This document shows positions 8,394-17,803 of a DNA stretch of 64,000 nt, one piece after another. Source of the stretch: Rhodovastum sp963714255 (lineage in GTDB: Bacteria; Pseudomonadota; Alphaproteobacteria; Acetobacterales; Acetobacteraceae); NCBI GenBank assembly GCA_963714255.1, contig CAVQNU010000018.1, positions 62,001 to 126,000 of the forward strand, given 5' to 3'. A model generated the notes under the pieces. That model searched no databases. It was not told the DNA's origin and worked only from the letters and a program-made list of their open reading frames with translations. Made by a program: the position numbers and the translations under genes. How positions within the stretch are numbered: position 1 is the first letter of the stretch; each line of letters starts with the position of its first letter.

Positions 8394-10421
8394 TTACCCC
8401 GCCCGCACCTCAGCCAAGAACCGCCCAACCTCCCCCCGAAGCCCCTCAGCCTGTCCGGACAGAGTTCCCGCTCCTTCCAGCACCTGCCCCGCCGCCCGTC
8501 CTGTCTCCTGTGCGCCCGAGCTCACGTCCACGATCGTTTCGCTGACCATGCGCGCCCCTTGCGCCGCCTCCTGCACGTTGCGCGCGATTTCCCGCGTGGC
8601 CACGCCCTGTTGTTCGACCGCTTCGGCGATCGCCGCGGCGATGCGGCTTACCTCGTCAATCGTCGCCGCGATGCCGCCGATGGCCGACACTGCCTCCTGT
8701 GTCGCGCCCTGGATGCGACCGATTTGTTTGGAGATGTCATCGGTGGCGCGCGCGGTCTGTGCCGCCAGTCCTTTCACCTCGCCCGCCACCACGGCGAAGC
8801 CGCGGCCGGCCTCGCCGGCGCGGGCCGCCTCGATGGTAGCGTTCAGCGCCAGCAGGTTGGTCTGCCCGGCGATACTGCTGATCAGGCTCACCACCTCGCC
8901 GATCTGCTGCGCCCCCTCGGCCAGTGCCCGCACCACCTGGTCGGTCCGCCGCGCATCCGTCACCGCCCGGCCGGCGATCGCCGCCGACTGCGCGACCTGA
9001 CGGCCGATCTCGACGGTGGAGACCGACAATTCCTCGGCCGCCACCGCCACCGTCTGCACATTCGTGCTCGCCTGCTCGGCCGCCGAGGCGACGGTGGCCG
9101 ATTGGCCGATCGCCTGGCGCGCGGTGCCCTCCATGGCGGAGGCGGTCGCGCGCAATCCGCCGGCCAACTCCGCCACCGACCCCACCAACTGGCCGACTTT
9201 CGCCTCGAACCCTTCGGCGAGCGCGCGCATCGCCGCCCGCCGTGCCGCCTCCGCCTCCTGCGCCTGCACCGCCTGACGGGCGCGCAGCGCCGCCGCCTCG
9301 CGCATGCCGTCGCGGAACACCTCCAGCGCGCGCGCCATCGCGCCCAGTTCGTCGCCCCGGTCGCGCGCCGGGATGGGCGTGTCCAGCCGCCCTTCGGCGA
9401 GCGCGCGCATGGCGGTTGTCACAAGCGTCACCGGCCGGGAGATGCCGCGCGCGATCAGCAACGACAGCAGCAGCCCGACCAGCACCGCCCCGCCTGCCAT
9501 GGCGGTCCCGCGGGCAGACGTGCCGTCCAACGTCGCCTGCACCGCCTCGCGGGTCTGCCGCAGCGCCTCATTCTGCGAGTCGCTGGTGCGGGCGAGCAGG
9601 GCGGAGATCTGCTCGCCAAGCTGCGCGCAGGTATGGTCGACGATGCGGTCGGCCTCCAGCACGATCGGCACCAGCGAGGTGAAGACCGCGCGGTAGCGGG
9701 CAACAAGCCCGGCGAGTTGCTGCAGGCGCTCGGCCTGGCTGGCGCCCCAGCTGCCACTCCGTAACGTGTCCACCCGGCCGGCGAGGGTCTCAAGATCCTT
9801 GGCCGCCCGCGCGGCTTCTTCCTGCTCACCGCCCGCCAGGAAGCGGGCGATTGCAAGTTCGGCCAGCAGCAGCAATTCCTGCGCCGCGGCGGTTTCGGCC
9901 ACCAGCGGGGCATTGTTGGCCACGCGCGCACCGGCCAGCAGCACGTCGAACAACGGATGCAGGTCGGCCGCCAGCGGCACGATCTCGCGGTGCTCCAATG
10001 CCTCGCGTGCCGTCAGGCGGGCGATCAACACGTCGAAATTGGTGACGTACTGACCGATCAGCGTTGCGGCCTCCGTCAGCGCGGCGCGTCGCTCCGCATT
10101 GATCGCGACGGCGGCGGCCGATGTCGCTTCCTCCCGCGCCGCGGCCAGCAGGGTTTTGGCCCGCTCCGCCACCGCCGGATCACCGGTGCGCCTGAACAGC
10201 AGCACGACCCGCCGGGCTGCGTTGACCGTGTTGCCGACATGCATCACGCGCTCGGCGTTACGGGCGACCGAATCGTAGATCCCGAACTCGTTGCGGACGG
10301 AGCCGATGCCAAGATGAGCGGACACGCCGAGAGCCACGAGCAGCAGCAGCACCGCGCCGAAGCCAAGCGCAATGCGCCCGCCGATCGAGGCGAGCAGGGT
10401 GAAGCGGTGGGCGCGGGCCAT
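8394..10421 (-). CDS. Methyl-accepting chemotaxis protein
   Basis: This 675-residue transmembrane chemoreceptor has TM1 at about residues 8-37. A mostly helical periplasmic sensor (about 40-300) follows, resembling a helical-bundle ligand domain. TM2 is at about 303-325, then HAMP (RGISRPVTLVTTAMRALAEG...), then a cytoplasmic helical hairpin. The hairpin tip has the CheA/CheW contact sequence SIAGQTNLLALNATIEAARAGE at roughly 530-551. No C-terminal CheR/CheB tethering pentapeptide is visible (it ends EVRAG). The ligand is unknown. The reading frame of the upstream tamB runs into its first 178 bases, see findings. Confidence 0.93.
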   Translation of the reverse strand: MARAHRFTLLASIGGRIALGFGAVLLLLVALGVSAHLGIGSVRNEFGIYDSVARNAERVMHVGNTVNAARRVVLLFRRTGDPAVAERAKTLLAAAREEATSAAAVAINAERRAALTEAATLIGQYVTNFDVLIARLTAREALEHREIVPLAADLHPLFDVLLAGARVANNAPLVAETAAAQELLLLAELAIARFLAGGEQEEAARAAKDLETLAGRVDTLRSGSWGASQAERLQQLAGLVARYRAVFTSLVPIVLEADRIVDHTCAQLGEQISALLARTSDSQNEALRQTREAVQATLDGTSARGTAMAGGAVLVGLLLSLLIARGISRPVTLVTTAMRALAEGRLDTPIPARDRGDELGAMARALEVFRDGMREAAALRARQAVQAQEAEAARRAAMRALAEGFEAKVGQLVGSVAELAGGLRATASAMEGTARQAIGQSATVASAAEQASTNVQTVAVAAEELSVSTVEIGRQVAQSAAIAGRAVTDARRTDQVVRALAEGAQQIGEVVSLISSIAGQTNLLALNATIEAARAGEAGRGFAVVAGEVKGLAAQTARATDDISKQIGRIQGATQEAVSAIGGIAATIDEVSRIAAAIAEAVEQQGVATREIARNVQEAAQGARMVSETIVDVSSGAQETGRAAGQVLEGAGTLSGQAEGLRGEVGRFLAEVRAG

Positions 10422-13400
10422 GGATACCTCGGAAGGGATGGAGGCCCCCTAATGCCAGCGCAACGTGAAGATTCTGTTTTCAAACGGAAGCAGGGCAGGG
10501 CAGCGGATCGGCTCAGGTCCTGGAACTGGTAGGTGATCCCCACGCTGGTGCCGGAATCCTGCCCCGATGTGCTTGCCCCGGTCGCCCCCTGGCTTTGCCC
10601 GACCGTCGCCTGCGCCTTCAGCCCGCGCGCCAGGTCGACCTGCACGATCGCCTGCGTGCCGCTGCCGCTGGTGCCCTGCTTGGCGCCGACATACACGCCT
10701 TCGGACACGTAACGTCCGGCCTCCACCGCCGTGCCGGTGCCGCCAGCGCCGCTGCCCACCGCCAGCCGGTCCAGCCCCAGCCCGGTGCGGACCCGGTCCA
10801 ACACGCCGGGTCCGCCGCCGCCCACCCCGGTGATCTGCGCCAGCGCGCCGACGATCTGCACCAGTTGCAGCGGGCTCAGCGTGGCCGAGCTCTGATGGAA
10901 CAGCAGCCAGGCCAGCACCTCGTCCTGCGGCAGCGGCGGGGTGGACGACAGCGCGATCTTCGGCGCGCTTGCATAGCCCGTGATCGCCATATTGGCGACG
11001 ACGGTGCCGTTGTCGCTGCTGGCCAGAAAGTTCAATGTCGGATCGATCCGGCCGCTGCCGTCGAAGCCCACCTCGCCGCGGGTGAAGTCCAGCGTGGTGC
11101 CGGCAAGCGTGTACTGGCCGCGGCGCAGCTTGAAGCTGCCGTCCGGAAGCGGCGCCGCGGCGGTGCCGCCGATATGCAGGTCGCCGGAGAGTTCGGCATC
11201 CACCCCGCGACCGCGCAGGAAAATACGCGAGGGTGCACGCAGCGTCACATCCAGGCCGATCGCCGGCCCGGGCGCCGGCGGGGGCGGCGGCTTCTGGCCC
11301 GGGATGCGCACGTCCAGCACCGCGACCGTGGCGGGGATGCGTTCGGGAATGCGGATGTCCGCCCGCTGGATAATGATCTTGCCCGCCGCGTCCAGCCGCC
11401 CCGCCACCGCGCCGCGCAGCGACAGGTCGGCGTCGAGCACCGCGGTCAGTTGGTCGCTCGCCAGCGGGCTGGCGTTGCGCATGGTCAGCGTCAGCGCCAC
11501 CGGCATCGGCGCCGCCAGCCCGATCGTGCCGCCGGCGGAAATCGTGCCCTTGCCGGCGCGGGCGGCGAAGCGGGCGATGCGGACGCTGTCGCCTTCCGCC
11601 TGCACCAGCGCCTCGATATCGGACAGGCGGGCGCCGAGCGCGAAATCCTGCATTTCGCCCCCGGCCAGACGCAACGAGCCGCCGGCGCGCGGCGCGGCAA
11701 CGGTGCCGGCAAGGGTCGCGTCGAGTATCACCCGCCCGCGCGCCTGCCGTCCGTTCACCGCCAGGATCGGGTCGAGCGTTGCCAGATCCAGGGTGCCGGC
11801 GGCGCGCAAATCCATCGCCCCGGCCGCCGCCAGCGGCGCGCTGCCGGCCAGGGTCAGGCGGTTGGCCCCGGCGGTCAGGGCGGCGTCCAGTTGCGCCGAC
11901 TGTCCCTGCAACGTGGCATTGGCGGTCAGCGACGCCGCCGGCAGCCCGGCGGCCGGGCCGGTGCGCAGGCGCATTCCCGTGGCGGTCAGGCGCAGCGTGC
12001 CGGTGGGCCGCGCCGCCGTGCCGGCCAGTCTGGCATCGGCCTGCAGTTTCCCCTCGGCCTTAAGGCCGGGATCGGCGATCGCCAGCAACTCCCCGGTGAC
12101 ATTGCGCAGCGAGGCGGTCAGGTCGAGCGTCGGGCTGGCCCGCCCCGCCACTTCCAGCACCGCGTCGCGCAGGCCCAGCCGCAGCCGGTCCACCGCCGCC
12201 CCGCCGGCAAATGACAGCCGCGCCGGGGCCAGCAGCCGCAGGGTTTCGCCCTTCCAGCCGGCCTGCAGGCTGGCCACCCCCAGCGTCCGGCCGGGCGCGT
12301 CCAGCGTGGCGCTGCCCTGCAGCGCGAGGTCGGCGCCGGACACGCCGGTCAGGCTGGCGGACACACGCAGGGCCAGTGCGGCCTGCGGACCCGCCGCGTC
12401 CAGCCGCAATCCGCCGCCGATGCCGCCCGCGCGCAGCCCGGCCAATGTCAGCCGCGCCTCGGTCACCGGGGTCCCCGCCGGATCGCGCACCCGCGCGGCG
12501 AGCGTCGCCTCGCCCACCGCGGCGGTGCCAGGCAGCCCGGCATTGCGGGCCGTCACGTCGAGCACCGCGATCGGCGCGCCGCCTTGCTGTTCGGTGCGCA
12601 GCCTGGCGTCGATGGCGCCGGCAAGGCTCTGCCCGGCGAAGCGCGAGAACTCGGCGAGGTCGCCCAGCTTCAGCGTGAGGGTGCCAAGCGGCAGCGTGGC
12701 GCCGGCCGGCAGGTCGAGCACGCCATCGGCATGCGCGCTGCGCCAGTCGGCGCGGGCGATGTCCAGGCGCAGCGCCCCGTCCGCGGCGCGCGCGGCCTGC
12801 GCCGCGAGCGCCAGCGGCGCCCCATCCAGCGTGCCCTCGGCGGTGGCCGAGGCGAAGGGGTGGCCGGGCAGCCCCTGCGCCTGCACCACGGCGTGCACCG
12901 GACCGCGCGGAAACCCTTGGGTTGCCACATCGCCGGACAGGTCGAGCGACACCGAGATGTCATCGGTTCGGCCGCCGGCATGGCCCTGCGCCACCAGACT
13001 GCCCTGCAGCGTCCTTGCCAGCGCCGCCAGGTCGGCCAGCCCCACCCGCCAGTCGAGCCCCACCGCGCCGCCGCGCAGACCGCCCTGCGCCGCGACCGTC
13101 AGGGCGCGCCCGGTCACGTCCAGGCGCGACAGGGTCATGTCCGCGCCGTGCAGCAGGGCCGTCAGACCCAGCCGCCCATCCGGTCCGACAAGCGCCGGCA
13201 GGGGCGCCATCCCGCCGGTCACGCCCAGCGTGCCGTCCACGTCCAGATGCGCCCCGGCCTCATCCCGGGCGGCCTTGAGCGTCAGCGCCGCCCGCCCCTG
13301 CACATCCGCCCCGCCCGCCGCCGCCAGCGGGGCAAGATCGGGCAGGGTCAGCGTGGCCTCGGCCGACAGCGCCCCCTGCGTCCGCGCCGTGCCCGCCAGC

Positions 13401-14584
13401 GCGAGAAGGGGATGGGTCAGGGAGAACCGCAGCGGCCGGCCGGCATCGTCCAGGCCGGCATCGAGGCTCAGGTGCCACGGCGCGGCGGCGAACAGGTCGG
13501 GTTTCGGGCCGGGCAGGCGCAGCCCCTCGGCGGTCGCGGCCAGCGTCGCCGCGCCGGCATGGCCCGTGGCCCGCATCTCCAGGCGCCGCAACCCCGCCCC
13601 GGCTGCCTCCAGCCCGTCGAGTTGCAGCGAAGCGATGGCCTCCGGCGCGGCGAGGCTGCCGTGCAGATGCGCCTCCAGCGCCACACCCTGCCAGGACAGG
13701 TCCGGCCGCGGCCGCATCGATGGGGCATGGGCGGTCATGTCGACGTCGCCCGCCATGCCGGTCAAATCCAGCGTGCCGGACGCCTCGGCGCGCAACGAGC
13801 CCGCCGACACCGCGAGTTTCAGGCCGGCGGCATTCCACTTGCCGTCCAGCGAAGCAATGGCGTCGATGGCGCCGAGGTCGGGCAGCCCCGCCAATTGCCC
13901 GGCCAGCCCCCGCGCCGCTTCAGAAGCCCGCATTTGTGCCCGCAGCGCGGTGCCGTCGATCCGGCCATAGACGCGGTAGCTGCCCGGCCCGTCCAGCCGG
14001 AGCAGCGTCACCGCCGCCTCGCCCGACTGCAGCGAGGCCAGGCGGGCGCTGCCGTCGACCGATAGCACCGCGGCGACGCCGGCCACCGGCGCACCCAGCT
14101 CAAGCCGGTCGACGCATAGCCGCGCCAGATCGATCCGGACCGGCCACGCGCCAGAGGCCGGCGTGGTTGCGGCCGGACCGGCGGCAGGCTCGGGCGCTAC
14201 GTCCGCCGCGGTGGGCAGGCGGGCAAGCGCCACGCTGCCGGCGGCCACAAGGTCGATATGCGCCTCACCGGCGAGCAGCCGCAGCGGTGACCAGCGGACC
14301 CTGGCATCCTGCACCGTCAGCCACACGCCCGCGGCGTCGCGCAGTTCGATCCGGTCGAGCCGCAATGCCACAGGAAAAGTGCCGGCCAGACCCGCCAGCA
14401 TCACCTGCCCGCCGGTCGCCCGGACGGCAAGGCGTTCGGCCAGGCGGCGGCCCGGGTCGGTGTTCAGCCCGGCCACCACCGCCGCCACCGCCAACACAAC
14501 GAGCAGAACCAAGCTGCCCGCGAGCGCCGCGACGATGCGCAGGGTCCTGATCAGCGCGCTCCTGGTCAGCAGGCTCCGCAGCAT
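10244..14584 (-). CDS. tamB: Translocation and assembly module subunit TamB (C-terminal run-on)
   Basis: This is a very large inner-membrane-anchored periplasmic protein of the AsmA-like/TamB family. An N-terminal TM (IVAALAGSLVLLVVLAVAAVVAG) is followed by about 1,300 residues of repetitive beta-rich sequence and the conserved C-terminal DUF490 region. It works with TamA in outer-membrane protein or lipid transport. The ATG at 14584 has GAAGGGGG upstream; the ATG at 14599 (TGATG overlap with tamA) is the alternative. The family-like end (SVGITYQFQD) is reached near 10517, but no stop is in frame there. The frame continues about 90 codons with low-complexity Arg/Ser/Pro-rich sequence, overlapping the chemoreceptor start. 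A TGA one base out of frame lies at 10515-10513, so the real end may be there. Confidence 0.85.
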   Translation of the reverse strand: MLRSLLTRSALIRTLRIVAALAGSLVLLVVLAVAAVVAGLNTDPGRRLAERLAVRATGGQVMLAGLAGTFPVALRLDRIELRDAAGVWLTVQDARVRWSPLRLLAGEAHIDLVAAGSVALARLPTAADVAPEPAAGPAATTPASGAWPVRIDLARLCVDRLELGAPVAGVAAVLSVDGSARLASLQSGEAAVTLLRLDGPGSYRVYGRIDGTALRAQMRASEAARGLAGQLAGLPDLGAIDAIASLDGKWNAAGLKLAVSAGSLRAEASGTLDLTGMAGDVDMTAHAPSMRPRPDLSWQGVALEAHLHGSLAAPEAIASLQLDGLEAAGAGLRRLEMRATGHAGAATLAATAEGLRLPGPKPDLFAAAPWHLSLDAGLDDAGRPLRFSLTHPLLALAGTARTQGALSAEATLTLPDLAPLAAAGGADVQGRAALTLKAARDEAGAHLDVDGTLGVTGGMAPLPALVGPDGRLGLTALLHGADMTLSRLDVTGRALTVAAQGGLRGGAVGLDWRVGLADLAALARTLQGSLVAQGHAGGRTDDISVSLDLSGDVATQGFPRGPVHAVVQAQGLPGHPFASATAEGTLDGAPLALAAQAARAADGALRLDIARADWRSAHADGVLDLPAGATLPLGTLTLKLGDLAEFSRFAGQSLAGAIDARLRTEQQGGAPIAVLDVTARNAGLPGTAAVGEATLAARVRDPAGTPVTEARLTLAGLRAGGIGGGLRLDAAGPQAALALRVSASLTGVSGADLALQGSATLDAPGRTLGVASLQAGWKGETLRLLAPARLSFAGGAAVDRLRLGLRDAVLEVAGRASPTLDLTASLRNVTGELLAIADPGLKAEGKLQADARLAGTAARPTGTLRLTATGMRLRTGPAAGLPAASLTANATLQGQSAQLDAALTAGANRLTLAGSAPLAAAGAMDLRAAGTLDLATLDPILAVNGRQARGRVILDATLAGTVAAPRAGGSLRLAGGEMQDFALGARLSDIEALVQAEGDSVRIARFAARAGKGTISAGGTIGLAAPMPVALTLTMRNASPLASDQLTAVLDADLSLRGAVAGRLDAAGKIIIQRADIRIPERIPATVAVLDVRIPGQKPPPPPAPGPAIGLDVTLRAPSRIFLRGRGVDAELSGDLHIGGTAAAPLPDGSFKLRRGQYTLAGTTLDFTRGEVGFDGSGRIDPTLNFLASSDNGTVVANMAITGYASAPKIALSSTPPLPQDEVLAWLLFHQSSATLSPLQLVQIVGALAQITGVGGGGPGVLDRVRTGLGLDRLAVGSGAGGTGTAVEAGRYVSEGVYVGAKQGTSGSGTQAIVQVDLARGLKAQATVGQSQGATGASTSGQDSGTSVGITYQFQDLSRSAALPCFRLKTESSRCAGIRGPPSLPRYPWPAPTASPCSPRSAGALRLASARCCCCSWLSACPLILASAPSATSSGSTIRSPVTPSA

Positions 14585-14598
14585 CGGGACCCCCTTCA

Positions 14599-16491
14599 TC
14601 AGAACGCCTGGCCAATGCCGATATAGAGTTCGAACGAATCTTCCTTGCGCTCATACGTCACCGGCACCGCCACATCGGCGCGGATCGGACCGATTGCGGT
14701 GTAATAGCGCACCCCCATGCCCGCCCCGACGGCGGTCGCGCCGCTGAACGGCGCCCCCGTGCTGCCGACCTGCCCGGCATCGACGAAGGCCACCGCCCCC
14801 CAGCTCTCGCCGAAACGCTGGCGGACTTCGAGGCTGGCCACATCGATCCCGGTGCCGCCGACCGGCTTGCCGTCGGGGAATTGCGGCCCGACCGACTGGT
14901 AGCGGAAGCCGCGGATCGTGCCGCCGCCGCCGGCATAAAACCGCTGGTCGGGTGGAATGCCGAACACCTCCGCCCCGTTCACCGACCCCACCAGGCCGCG
15001 CAGCGCGAGAATGCTGCGCCCCTCCGTGCCGGCGAGCCACCTGCCCACATCCAGGTAGGTGCTGGCGCTCGCCTGGGCGATGACGAACATGGTGTCGCCC
15101 CCGTTGCCGCTGGCCAGGCTGTAGGTGGGCGTGACGGTCAGCGACGCCCGCACGCCGTGCTGCGGATTGAATAAATCATGCGTGCTGTCGTACTGCGCGC
15201 CCAGCGGCACCTGCATCAGCGAATAACTGCGGCCCACGTCTTCCTGCAGGATATAGGCCTGTTCGAACTGCAGCCCGGCGCTGACCTTGAAATTGTCCGT
15301 CAGCTTGCGCGCCAGCGTGACCCCGGCGATCGCCGCCGTACGGTCATAGGCCTGCAGATACTCGCGCACGGCCTGCAGGTTGAGGCTCAGCGTCTGGGCG
15401 CGCTGCCACCAGTCCGGCAAGGTCAGCACCGCGGTGGCGTTATAGCCGGGCTGCGTCGCCGCGGTGCCGCCAAGCTGCGTGGCCGCGACACCGAGAGCGA
15501 GCACCTCGGCATTGCCGAACAGATCGCGGTGGGTCCAGGAGGCGCTGACGCTGCCGCCCTGGTCGGTCGAATACGCCGCCCCCAGATCCACCACCCGCAA
15601 GGGCCGCTCGGCCACTTCCACCTGCACCGGCAATTGCCCCGCCGCGTCGAGCGCCTCGGCCGGGCGGATGCGCACCGAGGCGATCGCCGGCACCGCGGCA
15701 AGATCCTGCCGCGCCTTTTCGATCGCCACCGGGTCGAAAACCTGCCCCTGGGCCAGCAGCAGGCGGCGGCGGATATAGCTTTCGTGCAGCCGCGTCTCGC
15801 CGCTGATGGCGATCGGGCCGAGATCGACGCGCGGCCCGGCCTCGACCGGGAAGGACACGTCCAGCGCGTCCGCGTTCACCTCCAGCGTTGCCACCGGCGC
15901 GCCCACTTTCGCCAGCGCGTGGCCGTCGTTCAGCAGGGCGGTGCGCATCCGATCCCCGGCTTCCAGCACCTCGGCGGCACGGGCCGGGTCACCCGGTGCA
16001 AGCTGCAGGGCGGCGCGCGCCACCGCCGGCACATCCGGCGGCAGCGACACCCGGCCGAGATGGAACAACGGCCCGGGCGTCAGCGTCACTGCCACCTTCA
16101 CCGTGGCGCCTTCCGGCTCGGCATCCAGCGCGTCGGCCAGCCCGGGGTCGTCGAGCGAACGTCCGGCCAGGGTGATCTGCACGCTTCCTTTGTAATAGCC
16201 GAAACTGTGCAGCGCGGTCTGCAGCCGGTCGACATCGGCGCGCGCACGGCCGATCAGGGCGAAGGGCCCGACCGGCGCGCCCGCGCGCAACGTGACCAGC
16301 GATGACGAATCGTGCGCCGCCTGGTCAAGCGCCGCATCCCCGGTCGGTGCGATGGCGACGTCATAGCCGATCGGGTCGGCGGCCCGGCCGGGCGTGCCCC
16401 GCAGCACCACAGCCAGGACCAGGGCGGCGGCCATGCTCGCCCGCCCGCCCCGCCGGCCCCACGCGCAACCGATGTGCGGGTCACTGACCAT
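14599..16491 (-). CDS. tamA: Translocation and assembly module outer-membrane protein TamA (Omp85/BamA family)
   Basis: This is an Omp85-superfamily protein with an N-terminal export signal (MAAALVLAVVLRGTPGRAA), two to three POTRA domains over roughly residues 60-320, and a C-terminal 16-strand barrel. The barrel contains RFYAGGGGTIRGFRYQSVGP, the family's (V/I)RG(F/Y) lid-lock motif. It ends in the aromatic IGIGQAF typical of outer-membrane barrels. It is the partner of TamB, whose gene follows with a TGATG overlap. The start is uncertain: ATG 16491 (used here) or ATG 16434, which begins directly at the hydrophobic signal. Confidence 0.92.
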   Translation of the reverse strand: MVSDPHIGCAWGRRGGRASMAAALVLAVVLRGTPGRAADPIGYDVAIAPTGDAALDQAAHDSSSLVTLRAGAPVGPFALIGRARADVDRLQTALHSFGYYKGSVQITLAGRSLDDPGLADALDAEPEGATVKVAVTLTPGPLFHLGRVSLPPDVPAVARAALQLAPGDPARAAEVLEAGDRMRTALLNDGHALAKVGAPVATLEVNADALDVSFPVEAGPRVDLGPIAISGETRLHESYIRRRLLLAQGQVFDPVAIEKARQDLAAVPAIASVRIRPAEALDAAGQLPVQVEVAERPLRVVDLGAAYSTDQGGSVSASWTHRDLFGNAEVLALGVAATQLGGTAATQPGYNATAVLTLPDWWQRAQTLSLNLQAVREYLQAYDRTAAIAGVTLARKLTDNFKVSAGLQFEQAYILQEDVGRSYSLMQVPLGAQYDSTHDLFNPQHGVRASLTVTPTYSLASGNGGDTMFVIAQASASTYLDVGRWLAGTEGRSILALRGLVGSVNGAEVFGIPPDQRFYAGGGGTIRGFRYQSVGPQFPDGKPVGGTGIDVASLEVRQRFGESWGAVAFVDAGQVGSTGAPFSGATAVGAGMGVRYYTAIGPIRADVAVPVTYERKEDSFELYIGIGQAF

Positions 16492-16633
16492 CCACCGCAA
16501 CGGTGCCACAACCGGCCGGCTTGGGAAACGGTGCAATGCCAACCCGTTCCGGCCCCGCTTCCTGCCACGGAATTCCGCGTCCCGTCACACAGCTGTCATT
16601 GTGCCCCACCACGCCGCGCGCTATGGCGGCGCC

Positions 16634-17605
16634 ATGCACGGAACCCCTCGCCGGCTGAAACTTCAGCGCCCGCCGCTTTCCCAGCGCCCGGACCCGCGCG
16701 CCGACCACGCGGACTGGATCGGCCTGCTGCCGCCCGGACGCAACATCCTCCGCAGCCTGCGCGTGCTCCGCCGGCTGGTGACGGTGCTGCTGTGCACAAT
16801 CGTCGCGCTGCCGGTGCAGGCGTTGCTGCTGCTGCTGCCTGGCCGGGGCAAAGTGCGGTTCCCGCGCCTCTACTGGTCCCTGATGTGCGCCGCGATCGGC
16901 CTGACGGTGCGGGTCATCGGCACCCCGGCACACCGCACCGCCGACGGACGGCCCATCGTATTCGTCTCCAACCACTCCTCCTGGCTCGACATCCTGGTGC
17001 TCGGCAGCACGCTCGAAGCTTGCTTCATCTCCAAGGACAACGTCACAAGCTGGCCGCTGGTCGCCACCGTCGCCCGCCTCGGCCGCAGCGTCTTCATCCA
17101 GCGCCGTCGCACCTCCACCGGGCGCGAGCGCGACGACATGCGCAGCCGGCTGGCCAGCGGCGACAACCTGATCCTGTTTCCCGAAGGCACCACCTCGGAC
17201 GGTTCGCGGGTGCTGCCGTTCCGCTCGGCCTTCCTGTCGATCGCCGAACTGCCGGTCACCGACGACGGCCGGCCGCCGCTCGTGCAGCCGGTGTCGGTCG
17301 TCTACGACCGGCTCGCCGGCCTGCCCACCGGACGGGCCAACCGGCCGCTGTTCGCCTGGTACGGCGATATGGATCTATTTTCTCATTTCTGGCGACTGAC
17401 CCAGCAATGCGGGCTGCGGGTGACCGTGGTGCTGCATACCCCCCTCGACCCGCGCGACTTCCCCAGCCGCAAAGCCCTCGCCGCCGCCACCTGGGAAGCG
17501 ACCGCCGGCGGGGCCGCGACCTTGCGACAGAACCGGCCGGCCCGGCCGCTTACGCCAGCTGGGGCGGAGAAGGCTGCGGCTGACGCCCTTGCGGCTTATG
17601 CTTAG
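16634..17605 (+). CDS. plsC: 1-acyl-sn-glycerol-3-phosphate acyltransferase (PlsC-like)
   Basis: This 323-residue membrane-associated acyltransferase transfers an acyl group to lysophosphatidate or a related lipid. The catalytic HX4D motif NHSSWLD is near residue 112 and the substrate-binding FPEGTTSDG near residue 180. A hydrophobic segment (VTVLLCTIVALPVQALLLLL) lies near residues 38-58. The ATG at 16634 is chosen because the upstream in-frame sequence overlaps the divergent tamA promoter region and looks non-coding. The Shine-Dalgarno is weak. It is divergent from tamA-tamB. PlsC is the default, but ornithine-lipid OlsA-type acyltransferases look similar. Confidence 0.85.
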   Translation: MHGTPRRLKLQRPPLSQRPDPRADHADWIGLLPPGRNILRSLRVLRRLVTVLLCTIVALPVQALLLLLPGRGKVRFPRLYWSLMCAAIGLTVRVIGTPAHRTADGRPIVFVSNHSSWLDILVLGSTLEACFISKDNVTSWPLVATVARLGRSVFIQRRRTSTGRERDDMRSRLASGDNLILFPEGTTSDGSRVLPFRSAFLSIAELPVTDDGRPPLVQPVSVVYDRLAGLPTGRANRPLFAWYGDMDLFSHFWRLTQQCGLRVTVVLHTPLDPRDFPSRKALAAATWEATAGGAATLRQNRPARPLTPAGAEKAAADALAAYA

Positions 17606-17611
17606 CAAGAT

Positions 17612-17675
17612 AAGGCCGGGGCTCTGCCCTGGACCCGCGTCGCGCCCAGCGCGCCTTCGGAACCCATTCGTTTAG
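17612..17675 (+). repeat. CCAGGGC-type intergenic repeat, degenerate copy with GCGCGCC module
   Basis: The core is degenerate (CCGGGGCTCTGCCCTGG at 17625-17641). It is followed by CGTCGCGCCCAGCGCGCCTTCGG, the same module that is amplified at 33160-33290, and by the tail AACCCATTCGTTTA. It lies just after plsC. Confidence 0.82.
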
Positions 17676-17803
17676 ACAACTTCAACACTGGTCAACGTAC
17701 TTGACACGACCACGCTGGTATCTGCGACACTCGCGGTCCTGACAGAAGGGACGGACACAGGTGGCACACTGGCGCCCGTACGCTTGACTCGCCGGATCTC
17801 GCG

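Noticed and set aside
10980..13970. 996-codon open frame antisense to tamB
   Set aside because: Low-complexity Ser/Ala/Arg composition, no ribosome site, fully inside tamB; typical high-GC antisense shadow.
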